Assembly (NCBI GenBank): GCA_964543235.1
Contig: CAZIXE010000007.1
Span: 21,560 to 85,559 of the forward strand
Origin: JANMMJ01 sp964543235
GTDB taxonomy: Bacteria; Pseudomonadota; Alphaproteobacteria; Rhizobiales; Aestuariivirgaceae
Direction of reading: 5' to 3'
DNA length: 64,000 nt
Part shown: one piece after another, positions 17,096-25,273 of the stretch
Numbering within the stretch: position 1 is the first letter of the stretch
Layout: each line of letters opens with the position of its first letter
Program-made: the position numbers and the translations under genes
Notes under the pieces: generated by a model
Told to the model about the DNA's origin: nothing
The model's database searches: none
Seen by the model: only the letters and a program-made list of their open reading frames with translations

Positions 17096-18373
17096 TCAGT
17101 TCCCGGCGCCGGCAAGGCGCTCCGCGGTGCCGCTATAGGCCAGATAGCTGCGTTGAATGGCAATTTGATCCGCCAGGTATTTGGCATCGTGCCATACGCC
17201 CCAGATGAATGACGACCCGCGTCGCGACTGCCAGGGCAATCCCAGGAAGTAGAGGCCCGGCTCGGCCGAGACGCCGCGCTGATGCCTCGGCACGCCTTTT
17301 CCGTCGAAGATATCGAACTTCAGCCAGCTGTAATCGAGAGCAAAGCCGGTTGCCCAGATGATCGAGGTGATTCCAGCCTTCTCCAGATCAAGGGTGAGGA
17401 TGGGATCGCTCACGCATTGCGGGTCAGGTCCGATCCTGTGAGCCTCCGGTTCCAGGGGAAAGTCGAGACCATTGCGCGCGACATATTCGTCGGCCTCTGC
17501 CAGCACCGACAGGTAATTGGCATCTCCCTTGGCAAGGTTATCGGCCAGGTCCGGCGCAAAGGTCATCACACCATCTCTGAAGGCCACCGTCCTGCCCATC
17601 AGCGTCATTCCCTGCGCAGCCATGTTGCGGAAATCGACCGTCTGGCCGCCATCGGCACCACTCACCGCGATGGTGACATGTTCGGTGCCGGGTGCTGGAG
17701 CACTCGCATCCCACTTTCCAAGGACGCCCAACCACCACACGAAATCGCGCCCGCGATAGCGGCGCGGCGGGCGGTCGTGCGGTCCCACCGACAGATAAAC
17801 ACGCTTTCCGGCGTGCAGAAGCTCATCGGCGATCTGTGCTCCCGATGACCCTGCGCCAACCACCAGGACTGCGCCGTCAGGTAACTGTCCCGGATTGCGA
17901 TAGGAAGCGGAATGGATCTGTACGACCCCTGCATCTTTCGGAACAATGGCCGGAGTTACGGGACGCTGAAATGGCCCAGTCGCGGCAACCACATAATTGG
18001 CCTCGATCGGGCCCGCCGAGGTTTCTGCGCGGAAACCGGGCCTGCCCAGGTTGCGCCGAACCTCCCTGACCTCCACTCCGCAGCGGACAGGCGCGGCTAT
18101 CTTTCGCGCATACGCAACGAAGTAGTCGGCCACGCACTCCTTGGCCGGGAAGGCATCGGGATGCGTATCGGGAAATTTCATGCCAGGAAACCGGTCATGC
18201 CAGGCCGGACCATTGGCGACCAGCGAGTCCCACCTTTCCGAGCGCCAGCGTTCGGCAATCCGCTGCCGCTCCAGGACGAGGTGCGGCACTTCATTCCTGC
18301 CAAGGTGTTCGCTCATGGCCAGGCCTGCCTGGCCGCCGCCAACAACGAGCACTTCGATCTTCTCAATTGACAT
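17096..18373 (-). CDS. FAD/NAD(P)-dependent flavin-containing monooxygenase
   Basis: 425 residues. FAD site VLVVGGGQAGLAMSEHL (about 8-24), a HSASYRNP segment close to the FMO fingerprint near residue 155, and the NADPH site VLVVGAGSSGAQIADELL near 170. ATGFALDYSWLKF near 340 is also typical. Class B monooxygenases of this type oxygenate soft nucleophiles (N, S) or do Baeyer-Villiger reactions. It lies 34 bp after hpaB-like and 123 bp before ridA on the same strand, so a ring or amine oxygenation within the same pathway is likely. Confidence 0.87.
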   Translation of the reverse strand: MSIEKIEVLVVGGGQAGLAMSEHLGRNEVPHLVLERQRIAERWRSERWDSLVANGPAWHDRFPGMKFPDTHPDAFPAKECVADYFVAYARKIAAPVRCGVEVREVRRNLGRPGFRAETSAGPIEANYVVAATGPFQRPVTPAIVPKDAGVVQIHSASYRNPGQLPDGAVLVVGAGSSGAQIADELLHAGKRVYLSVGPHDRPPRRYRGRDFVWWLGVLGKWDASAPAPGTEHVTIAVSGADGGQTVDFRNMAAQGMTLMGRTVAFRDGVMTFAPDLADNLAKGDANYLSVLAEADEYVARNGLDFPLEPEAHRIGPDPQCVSDPILTLDLEKAGITSIIWATGFALDYSWLKFDIFDGKGVPRHQRGVSAEPGLYFLGLPWQSRRGSSFIWGVWHDAKYLADQIAIQRSYLAYSGTAERLAGAGN

Positions 18374-18407
18374 TTGTAAGTCCTACAAAAAGGATCGGTG
18401 CGCCGGC

Positions 18408-19922
18408 CTATTCGGCTGCCTTGAGCCGGGTCGCAAACCACCTGTTCACGGCGCTGTCGCCCGTCGAGCGCGTCGTGCTGCCCATGACCTTGTCCGACAG
18501 GCCAGCCGCCTGCTGCACGAAATCCAGCGCGTTGTCCCAATCAAAGTTGCGATAGACCGCAGCCAGGTGAGCAAAGGGTGGCGACTGCGCAAAGAGCTGG
18601 AATGTCAGACGGTGGCCGGCATAGTCCGAGTTCAAAAGATCGCGGGCAAATGCCAAGAGCTTGCGGCGATCGTCGGCAATCCACTGATCGTTGACGGTAT
18701 AGAACTTCTCGAGCCACGGGCCGGAACCAGGAGCGCGGAACGCTGCGACATCGGGGGTGACGCAAATCTGACCGCCACAGAGCTCGCGGGCGACATGCAT
18801 TACCCGCGGCAAATTGGAACACGCATGGACGCGCCCGGTCATCAGAAGCGACTGGTTCGGCATCAGGAGCCCGCCCGGGCTCCTTTCTGCCATGGCAATC
18901 GCCGCAGTCAGGTGAGCGTTGATGCCCTCCCGATAGACAGCGAGTTCGGCCAGTTTCTCCTGCACCGCCTGCTGCTTGTCGAGACCGGTCTGTCGCACGT
19001 TGAACAGTGCCGCACCGATGATCATGTCGGCGACCTTCAGGTTGCGCTGCACGAAAGCAAAGGCCGAATAGCGATGGAGGGTGGCGCGGATGAAGGCGGC
19101 CGCCCTGGTGTGGCGGTAGAAGAGGACATTCTCCCAGGGGATCAGGACATTGTCGAAAACAACCAGCGAGTCGACTTCATCGAAGCGGCTGGCAAGGGGA
19201 TAGTCCTCCGCCGAAGCGCGGCCGGCAAAACCCGTCCGGCAGATGAATTTGAGGCCGGGAGAACCCAGGTCGCAAACAAATCCCAGGGCGTAGTCGGAGA
19301 GCTTCTCGTCTCCCCAGTTGGCGATCGTCGGCTTGGTAAAGGCCTGGTTGGCGTAGGCGGCCGCCGTCTCATACTTGGCGCCACGCACGACAATCCCCTT
19401 GTCGGTCTCCTTCACAACGTGGAGCAGCATGTCGGGGTCCTGCTCCTGCGGGCGCTTGGAACGGTCACCCTTGGGATCGGTGTTGGCCGAAACATGGAAA
19501 GGATCATGCTTGATGACCCGGACTATGTGATTCTTGATGTTCTGGGAGAATTGCGGGTCGACCTCGTTCAGGACATCCTGACCATCAAACAACGACCACA
19601 TCTCGCCAACCGTCTCGTCGCCGACACGCGTCACGACACCACCGATGTCATGGAACACGGCATCGGTCGAACGGCGCTTCTCCCACCAGTCCTGCTGCGT
19701 GTAGGGCAGCTTCAAACCGATGGAGAAGTCTTCACCGCCCGCTTGGTAGGTCATGACATCTCGGGTCTTGGGATCGTGCTGCATGTCGTAGATGCGGGCG
19801 CGGATGTCGACCAATGGCTTGAACATCGGATGGGTGGTCACGTCGCGTACGCGCTCGCCATTGATATGGACCTCGCGGCCATCGCGAATGGATTCGCGAT
19901 ACTGTTCGCCATTTCTGATCAT
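18408..19922 (-). CDS. 4-hydroxyphenylacetate 3-hydroxylase (HpaB) family FADH2-dependent monooxygenase
   Basis: 504 residues from ATG 19922 (GAGG upstream), starting MIRNGEQYRESIRDGREVHINGERV as this family does. Further signatures: HPMFKPLVDIRARIYDMQHD, VVFDNVLIPWENVLFYR and GGLLMPNQSLLMTGRVHA. It uses free FADH2 supplied by a reductase, here the adjacent flavin reductase gene 11 bp upstream. The family hydroxylates phenols, pyrroles and similar rings. True 4-hydroxyphenylacetate use is doubtful, because no hpaD-I ring-cleavage genes are present. Confidence 0.9.
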   Translation of the reverse strand: MIRNGEQYRESIRDGREVHINGERVRDVTTHPMFKPLVDIRARIYDMQHDPKTRDVMTYQAGGEDFSIGLKLPYTQQDWWEKRRSTDAVFHDIGGVVTRVGDETVGEMWSLFDGQDVLNEVDPQFSQNIKNHIVRVIKHDPFHVSANTDPKGDRSKRPQEQDPDMLLHVVKETDKGIVVRGAKYETAAAYANQAFTKPTIANWGDEKLSDYALGFVCDLGSPGLKFICRTGFAGRASAEDYPLASRFDEVDSLVVFDNVLIPWENVLFYRHTRAAAFIRATLHRYSAFAFVQRNLKVADMIIGAALFNVRQTGLDKQQAVQEKLAELAVYREGINAHLTAAIAMAERSPGGLLMPNQSLLMTGRVHACSNLPRVMHVARELCGGQICVTPDVAAFRAPGSGPWLEKFYTVNDQWIADDRRKLLAFARDLLNSDYAGHRLTFQLFAQSPPFAHLAAVYRNFDWDNALDFVQQAAGLSDKVMGSTTRSTGDSAVNRWFATRLKAAE

Positions 19923-19933
19923 CGGACAGGTCC

Positions 19934-20440
19934 TCAGTAGTCGGTGATGCGCTTGTAGGTGCGGTTGCAATAGATGAGGGGGGCCGCCGCGCCGAGGCGG
20001 GCGGAGAGCACGCGGCCAATGAAGATGCGGTGAGAGCCGGCATCGTAGGACGTGTCAATCTCGCACTCGAAGACAGCGACGGCATCGGGGATCACCGGCA
20101 GGCCGGTCGTCCCCGCAGCCCAGGCGTGGCTGTCGAAGTCAAACGGCCTGCCTGCCCTGGTCCGGCCGGAAAAGGTCTCGGCATAGGTCCGGTGGCCGTC
20201 GCCCAGTACATTGACCGCAAAGACGCCGTTGATGTCGATGGCCCCGACCGTGGGGCTTTTGCGGTTCACGCAGGCCAGCAACAGCGGCGGTTCGGCCGAC
20301 ACCGAGCAAATCGCGCTAACAGTCAGCCCGTACCTTCCCCCGCGTCCCGCCGTTGTCACCACCGAGACGCCGGTTGCGGTTCGTCCCATGGCAGAGATGA
20401 ATCGTTCCGATGTCTCACCCGGCGTGAGCGCCTTGTCCAT
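19934..20440 (-). CDS. Flavin reductase (HpaC-like) supplying FADH2
   Basis: 168 residues from ATG 20440 with AAAGGA eight bases upstream; a GTG at 20461 with AAGGAG is an alternative. Signatures: FISAMGRTATGVSVVTTAGRGG, TVSAICSVSAEPPLLLACVNRKS and FAVNVLGDGHRTYAETFSG, followed by HRIFIGRVL. Small split-barrel reductases like this feed reduced flavin to two-component monooxygenases, here the HpaB-like protein encoded next. First gene of the leftward operon that ends at 14690. Confidence 0.92.
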   Translation of the reverse strand: MDKALTPGETSERFISAMGRTATGVSVVTTAGRGGRYGLTVSAICSVSAEPPLLLACVNRKSPTVGAIDINGVFAVNVLGDGHRTYAETFSGRTRAGRPFDFDSHAWAAGTTGLPVIPDAVAVFECEIDTSYDAGSHRIFIGRVLSARLGAAAPLIYCNRTYKRITDY

Positions 20441-20499
20441 GTCTCGTATCCTTTCGGCCACCGGCACTCCTTCATGACATAAGGCTTGACTTAGGAAAA

Positions 20500-20536
20500 A
20501 TAGATAATAACAAGATATTGAATAGATAGAATCTAT
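20500..20536. promoter_or_regulatory. Repeated ATAGAT half sites upstream of the LysR gene
   Basis: The 94-bp gap between the flavin reductase and lysR genes is AT-rich. It contains ATAGAT at 20500-20505 and the dyad ATAGATAGAATCTAT at 20522-20536, which runs into the lysR start codon (20535). Half sites recur at 22-bp spacing, in reach of LysR-type binding. No ribosome site precedes ATG 20535. This is a plausible regulator-binding region for both directions; only symmetry supports it. Confidence 0.45.
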
Positions 20537-21452
20537 GCTTCGCTACACGCTCAGGCAACTCGAGTTTGCCGTGGCCGTCAGTGATCTTGGATCGGTGGCC
20601 GCAGCGGCGCAAGCGCTCGGCATTGCGCAACCTTCAGTGTCGGCGGCAATCATCAAGCTCGAGGGGCAGCTTGGCCTGCAGTTATTCATCCGCCAGCACG
20701 CGCAGGGCGTGCGGCCAACGCCACAGGGCGCGCGCTTCATTGCCGGGGCGCGCAATCTCCTGAACCATGCCCGGGAGTTCCAGCGGGACGTCAATGCGGC
20801 GGGTACCGAAATCGACGGCGATCTGTTTATCGGCAGTTTCCAGACGATCGCACCGGTGCATGCACCACGGCTGATCGCCGGGTTTCAAAGGCTGCATCCG
20901 CAGGTCCGGATCAGGCTCGAGGAAGGCACGCAGGACGGGCTGGTCGGAGGCCTGCGCAGTGGACGATACGATCTCGCACTACTTTACAAGCTCGACATGC
21001 CGGATGATATCCGCACGGTCGAACTGCAGTCACTCGATCCCTATGTGCTGCTGCCACACCGTCATCCATTGGCGGAGCGGTCCCGCGTATCGCTGCATGA
21101 GCTTGCCGATGAGCCCCTGATCCTGCTTGACGTGCCGCCCAGTCAGACATATTTCACGCGTATTCTCGAATCGAAGGGCATAGTGCCCCGCATCGCCTTT
21201 TCATCGCCGTCGCTCGAGCTGGTGCGCGGGCTGGTCGGTCAGGGGCTGGGCTATTCCTTGCTGATTACCCGCCCGGAAGGCGACCGCAGCTACGATGGCG
21301 AGCAGCTGGCTGTCCGGCCCATCGCCGAGGACACGGAGAAGGGCGTGATTTCGCTTGCCTTCCTGAAGCAGATGCGGCCAACACGGCTGGTGTCCACCTT
21401 CGAGTCCTTCTGCGTGTCCTACTTCAGTTCGATAGCATTCAGCACGCCATGA
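20535..21452 (+). CDS. LysR-type transcriptional regulator
   Basis: 305 residues. The winged helix-turn-helix is at the N-terminus (LRQLEFAVAVSDLGSVAAAAQALGIAQPSVSAAIIKLEGQLGLQLF) and the rest is the two-lobed inducer-binding domain. Divergent from the flavin reductase-led operon, it is probably that operon's activator; its inducer is presumably a pathway substrate. Its stop overlaps the dadA-like start by ATGA, so the regulator and that dehydrogenase are made together. Confidence 0.93.
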   Translation: MLRYTLRQLEFAVAVSDLGSVAAAAQALGIAQPSVSAAIIKLEGQLGLQLFIRQHAQGVRPTPQGARFIAGARNLLNHAREFQRDVNAAGTEIDGDLFIGSFQTIAPVHAPRLIAGFQRLHPQVRIRLEEGTQDGLVGGLRSGRYDLALLYKLDMPDDIRTVELQSLDPYVLLPHRHPLAERSRVSLHELADEPLILLDVPPSQTYFTRILESKGIVPRIAFSSPSLELVRGLVGQGLGYSLLITRPEGDRSYDGEQLAVRPIAEDTEKGVISLAFLKQMRPTRLVSTFESFCVSYFSSIAFSTP

Positions 21453-22702
21453 CCGGCCTGCGCTCCGCAACCATCATCGGCGCCGGGATCGTCGGCATCT
21501 CGGCGGCCGCCCATCTCCAGCGGCAAGGCTTCCAGGTCACAGTCATCGACCGGGTGCCGCCGGGCGAGGGTTGCTCGTTCGGAAATGCCGGCGGCATCGC
21601 CTTTGCGGAGATCGTACCGACCATTCACGGACGCGTACTCGCCAAGATCCCGGGCTGGCTGATGGATCCTTTGGGACCGCTGACCATCCGCCTGTCCTAC
21701 CTGCCCCAGGCCCTGCCCTGGTTCATGGCAGCAGGCCGCAATGCCTTGCCGGCCCGGGTGCGGGCCATCACCGAAGCGAGGGCGCTGCTGTCGATGCGGG
21801 CGGTTGCCGACCTGGAGGAGTTGCTCCAGCTTTCAAAGGCTGCAGACCTCCTGGTGAAGCAGGACACGCTGAGGGTCTATGATGACGAGGCGCAGTACAG
21901 GGCCGAGGAAGGCGAGCGGCGGGCCAAACGCGCCCACGGCTACGAGACGAAACGGCTGTCCCGCGATGCGGCCCGCGAGATCGAACCGGCGCTTTCAAAA
22001 GACATCCATTGTGCAGCATTTCACGGCGGGTGGTATTTCGTAAGGAACCCCGAGAAAGTGGTGAAGTCGATTGCCGCTACTGTGGTGGCCAGCGGCGGCA
22101 CAATTGAAAACGACAATGTCGTCCAGATCGAAACGGATGCCGGCCGCGCGACGGGCCTCCGGCTGGCATCGGGACGGCTGCTCCCCGTCGACAGGCTGGT
22201 GATCTGCGCAGGGGCCTATTCGCATCTCCTGGCGAGGGAACTCGGCGAAAGGATCCTGCTCGAGGCGGAGCGCGGCTACCATATCGTTCTTCCCAATCCG
22301 GGTGTTTCGTTGTCGCGATCCATCACCTATGCGCGGATTCCGGGCGCCGCCACTCCCATGGATGTCGGCCTGCGGCTGGCCGGGACCGATGAATTCGCCG
22401 GACTGGAGGCAGCGCCCAACTATGCACGTGCCGACAGGCTTTGGCAGGTGTTCAAGAGAGTGCTTCCGGAACTAGCGCCACCGGACGCTGCCGCATCCCG
22501 GTGGATGGGCCGGCGTCCGGGGACACCCGATTCCTTACCTGTTATCAGCCGCGCCGCGCATTATGCGAATGTCTGGTACGGATTCGGACACGGCCATATG
22601 GGCCTCACCTGGGGTCCCACGACCGGGCGCCTGATCGGCGAAATGATGAGCGGCGCCACGCCCAACATCGACCTATCGCCATTCCGCAGCGACCGCTTCT
22701 GA
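21449..22702 (+). CDS. D-amino-acid dehydrogenase (DadA-like) FAD protein
   Basis: 417 residues. FAD motif SATIIGAGIVGISAAAHLQRQGFQVTVID at the N-terminus, then CSFGNAGGIAFAEIVP and the C-terminal GRRPGTPDSLPVISRAAHYANVWYGFGHGHMGLTWGP, all typical of DadA. Such enzymes oxidise D-amino acids or N-alkyl amino acids to imines, passing electrons to the respiratory chain. Coupling to LysR by ATGA overlap and the divergent RidA-containing operon suggest it makes an imine that RidA hydrolyses. A minus-strand terminator follows 3 bp later. Confidence 0.88.
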   Translation: MTGLRSATIIGAGIVGISAAAHLQRQGFQVTVIDRVPPGEGCSFGNAGGIAFAEIVPTIHGRVLAKIPGWLMDPLGPLTIRLSYLPQALPWFMAAGRNALPARVRAITEARALLSMRAVADLEELLQLSKAADLLVKQDTLRVYDDEAQYRAEEGERRAKRAHGYETKRLSRDAAREIEPALSKDIHCAAFHGGWYFVRNPEKVVKSIAATVVASGGTIENDNVVQIETDAGRATGLRLASGRLLPVDRLVICAGAYSHLLARELGERILLEAERGYHIVLPNPGVSLSRSITYARIPGAATPMDVGLRLAGTDEFAGLEAAPNYARADRLWQVFKRVLPELAPPDAAASRWMGRRPGTPDSLPVISRAAHYANVWYGFGHGHMGLTWGPTTGRLIGEMMSGATPNIDLSPFRSDRF

Positions 22703-22704
22703 CG

Positions 22705-22731
22705 AAAAAGGCGCCCCCGGAAGGGAGCGCC
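22705..22731 (-). terminator. Rho-independent terminator for the glycine-rich membrane protein gene
   Basis: The hairpin at 22710-22731 pairs GGCGC with GCGCC and CCC with GGG around a GGAA loop, with one mismatch. On the minus strand it is followed by five T (22709-22705). This ends leftward transcription from the gene at 22757-23056. The hairpin also sits just past the rightward dadA-like gene, but has no T run in that direction. Confidence 0.75.
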
Positions 22732-22756
22732 CGCGTCACTTGGGCAAGCGGTCAGG

Positions 22757-23056
22757 TCAGGCCGGCTTGCTCATCATGCTCTTGATCATGCCCACGACAA
22801 TCATCAGAACGGCGCCACCGATGCCACCCCCGGCGATCGATTCGATGATCGGCCCGATGCCGCCCGCGGCCGCATCGGCAGCTGCCGGCGCACCCCCCAG
22901 AAGGGCGCCGAGGATCTGGCCGCCAAGTCCACCTCCGACAACTCCGGCAATCGTGTTTCCGGCCGTGCCGAGACTGTAGTTCTTCAATGCCGCACCTGCG
23001 GCATTCCCGCCGATCGCCCCGATGATCAGCTGGATGATGAGTTGCGTAATATCCAT
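22757..23056 (-). CDS. Small glycine/alanine-rich membrane protein, unknown function
   Basis: 99 residues from ATG 23056 (MDITQLIIQLIIGAIGG); the frame extends to 23098 but that adds a Cys/Arg-rich stretch unlike a start. The protein alternates hydrophobic helices with GG repeats (GGNAAG, GVVGGGLGGQILGALLGG, GGGIGG), ending VLMIVVGMIKSMMSKPA. I recall similar short proteins in many alphaproteobacteria, without known function. Followed by a good terminator, so it is transcribed alone. Confidence 0.75.
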   Translation of the reverse strand: MDITQLIIQLIIGAIGGNAAGAALKNYSLGTAGNTIAGVVGGGLGGQILGALLGGAPAAADAAAGGIGPIIESIAGGGIGGAVLMIVVGMIKSMMSKPA

Positions 23057-23154
23057 TGTTAATCCCCCACATGTGTGACGCCTTGAGCGGCGGCACATGC
23101 AGTTAGGTTAACAGAATCTTAATGTCGGCTTGAAGACAGTGACGCGGTTTATGG

Positions 23155-24588
23155 TTAATAAGCATTCTCGCTTTTCAACAGCGCGAAAGGAGTCTTGAGG
23201 ACGATATAGATGTCGAGCCAGAGTGACCAGTTGTCGATGTATTCGAGGTCGTGCTTGACGCGCTGTTCCAGCTTCTCGCGGGTGTCGGTTTCACCACGCC
23301 AGCCGTTGATCTGCGCCCAGCCGGTGATACCGGGCTTGACCTTGTGGCGGGCAAAGTAACCATCGGCAACCTGTTCGTAGAGGGCATCAGCGGCCTTGGC
23401 CTGGGTGGCGTGCGGTCGCGGTCCCACAATTGACAGCTGCCCGGACAGAACATTGAAGAGCTGGGGCAGTTCATCCAGCGACGTCCTGCGGATGAACCGG
23501 CCAACCTTCGTCACCCGGGGATCGTTTCTGGTTACGAGCCTTGAGGCCGTCGCGTCCGACAGTTCGGTGTACATCGAGCGGAACTTGAAGACCTCAATCA
23601 GCTCGTTGTTGAAACCATAACGGCGCTGACGGAAGATAACAGGGCCCCGGCTCTCAAGCTTCACGGCGATAGCGACCGCTAACATCACAGGCGCGAGAAG
23701 GATCAGGCTCGTGGCAGCGATGGTGCGGTCGAACGCGCCCTTGAGAAACGAGTTCCAGCCTGAAAGCGGACGATCGAACACCGCGAGCAGCGGCAGGTTA
23801 CCCAGCCTCGTATAGGCCCTGGGCGACAATTTGAGGCTGGAGGCCTGACCGCTGATCCTGATGTCGACCGGGAGCTCCCAGAGTCGCTTCAGGATATGAA
23901 GCAGGCGCGCCTCCGCGGATAGCGGGATGGCGACAATAATGAGATCGACGCGCTGGCTCCTGGCATACTCCGCCAGTTCGGCGATACGGCCAATCTTGCG
24001 ATGGGCGCGGATGGATTCCGGGCTGCGCTCGTCGTAGCGGTCGTCGAAAAGGCCAACAATGTCGACGTCGAGGCCCGGCGAAGATTCCAGGGTGTGGATG
24101 GCGGTTTCTGCGGCCTTGCCGCCCCCGACGATGGCAATCCTCTTGCGAAAACGGCCAAAGGCGGCCTGTGGCACCACCCACAGGGACGCCACAGCGCGGG
24201 TCGCGACAAAATGTGCCGTCAGGAGCATGAACCACCGCCAGAGCCAGGACGGATCGAGCGGAAGCAGCGTCCAGGCCGCAACCATATAGGCCAAGCCGCC
24301 GACCAGGAATGCAGCCGCAGTTGCCAACACGACGCCCCTCGCCCAATCGACGAGGGACCTTACTTCGTAGAGGCCGAGCGCCCTTACGAAGAGCATCGCA
24401 GCCAGCACCAGGGTCAGCGCAAAGAATCCAGACAGGGCCGGCGTATTGCTTTCGCGCCAGTGGCTCGTGGCGGTTATGGTGACGAGCAGGGCGCCGATAC
24501 TCAGGCTGAGGAAGTCCACTGCCTTGACGAGGCGCTGTACGACCTCCGTGTCGATGTAGCGGCTGCGCGCCGCTGAACTCGCTATCAT
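23155..24588 (-). CDS. Undecaprenyl-phosphate glucose/galactose-1-phosphate transferase (polyprenyl glycosylphosphotransferase)
   Basis: 477 residues. Five hydrophobic segments (about 24-130) precede a CoA-binding-like domain (RIAIVGGGKAAETAIHTLESS) and the catalytic bacterial sugar transferase domain: F-R-Q-R-R-Y-G, FKFRSMY, RRTSLDELPQLFNVLSGQLSIVGPRPHA and K-P-G-I-T-G-W-A-Q-I-N-G-W-R-G-E-T. The family starts exopolysaccharide repeat units by moving a sugar-1-phosphate from UDP-sugar to the lipid carrier in the inner membrane. No other polysaccharide genes are nearby; the partner cluster must be elsewhere. Confidence 0.92.
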   Translation of the reverse strand: MIASSAARSRYIDTEVVQRLVKAVDFLSLSIGALLVTITATSHWRESNTPALSGFFALTLVLAAMLFVRALGLYEVRSLVDWARGVVLATAAAFLVGGLAYMVAAWTLLPLDPSWLWRWFMLLTAHFVATRAVASLWVVPQAAFGRFRKRIAIVGGGKAAETAIHTLESSPGLDVDIVGLFDDRYDERSPESIRAHRKIGRIAELAEYARSQRVDLIIVAIPLSAEARLLHILKRLWELPVDIRISGQASSLKLSPRAYTRLGNLPLLAVFDRPLSGWNSFLKGAFDRTIAATSLILLAPVMLAVAIAVKLESRGPVIFRQRRYGFNNELIEVFKFRSMYTELSDATASRLVTRNDPRVTKVGRFIRRTSLDELPQLFNVLSGQLSIVGPRPHATQAKAADALYEQVADGYFARHKVKPGITGWAQINGWRGETDTREKLEQRVKHDLEYIDNWSLWLDIYIVLKTPFALLKSENAY

Positions 24589-24785
24589 CGCTGACTCCGT
24601 CCCGGGCTGCGTCTTCGACCTGGTGGTGATGCAGCATCCGTGCCGGACGATAGGCCGCGGCCGTCTAACCTGAGTAAAAGTTGAGGTTTTCCGGCGCCGG
24701 CAGGTGTCGAAATGGCCGTTAACGTTTACGGCGTGCTAACGGGGCCTGTTGAGCAGATCACACATGCCGTCCCGGCCTGGCAGCG

Positions 24786-24825
24786 TTCGGGGCAGCTCCT
24801 CCCTTCCAGCGTCAGCTGCCCCGAA
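24786..24825 (-). terminator. Strong stem-loop downstream of the 82-aa membrane protein gene
   Basis: TTCGGGGCAGCT (24786-24797) and AGCTGCCCCGAA (24814-24825) form a perfect 12-bp stem with a 16-base loop, starting 10 bp after the stop of the leftward gene at 24836. No T tract follows, so it may be a Rho-dependent end, an RNA-stabilising structure, or a weak terminator. The rest of 24589-24835 holds no gene. Confidence 0.5.
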
Positions 24826-24835
24826 AGCGCAGGCA

Positions 24836-25084
24836 CTACGAACAGTAGTTCGCAGCGAGCGTGGCCGCGACTTCCCGCGCGCTCTTGCCGCCGGTGACGC
24901 TGATCTCCTGTATCTGCGTGCACAGATCGGACATGCGGGACGCCGAAGCGTAGCTGTACGAAAAGGTCGCGAGCAGGCCGAAACCAAGCGCCACGCTGAC
25001 GAGCGTCATCAGCCGTGCACTGCGCTCACGTTCGGATGCGACTTCCTTCCAGATGTTTGCGTTCGAGATACCTGTTGCCGCCAT
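24836..25084 (-). CDS. Small single-pass membrane protein, unknown function
   Basis: 82 residues from ATG 25084 (MAATGISNANIWKEVASERERSARLMTLVSVALG); a start at 25114 is less likely. One transmembrane helix at about residues 24-43, then a short domain with two Cys (DLCTQIQ and the C-terminal NYCS) that could form a disulfide if periplasmic. No family recognised. It stands alone between the sugar transferase and the ABC ATPase, both also leftward. Confidence 0.6.
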   Translation of the reverse strand: MAATGISNANIWKEVASERERSARLMTLVSVALGFGLLATFSYSYASASRMSDLCTQIQEISVTGGKSAREVAATLAANYCS

Positions 25085-25273
25085 TGCTAGTCCCCAGCGA
25101 AGTAAACGAAACAATAGGGACTCATAGCCAAATGGAGCGAAGGCGTTGAGGTTAATCGTTCGTTACGCTTTGCAATTCGTGAATCGCGGTTTGCAAATTT
25201 GAGGCAAATCCTTCTTGCAATGGAGAATGTGCCGGCGGCCTTCGAACATGCTGGGCCTGACGGATGACGGATG

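Noticed and set aside
18141..19940. A 599-codon open frame on the plus strand
   Set aside because: Covers the HpaB-like gene in antisense; no ribosome site or recognisable domain.
18408..20440. True 4-hydroxyphenylacetate degradation (hpaBC)
   Set aside because: The pair matches HpaB/HpaC families, but no homoprotocatechuate ring-cleavage genes are near and the neighbours point to amines. Gene symbols were therefore withheld.
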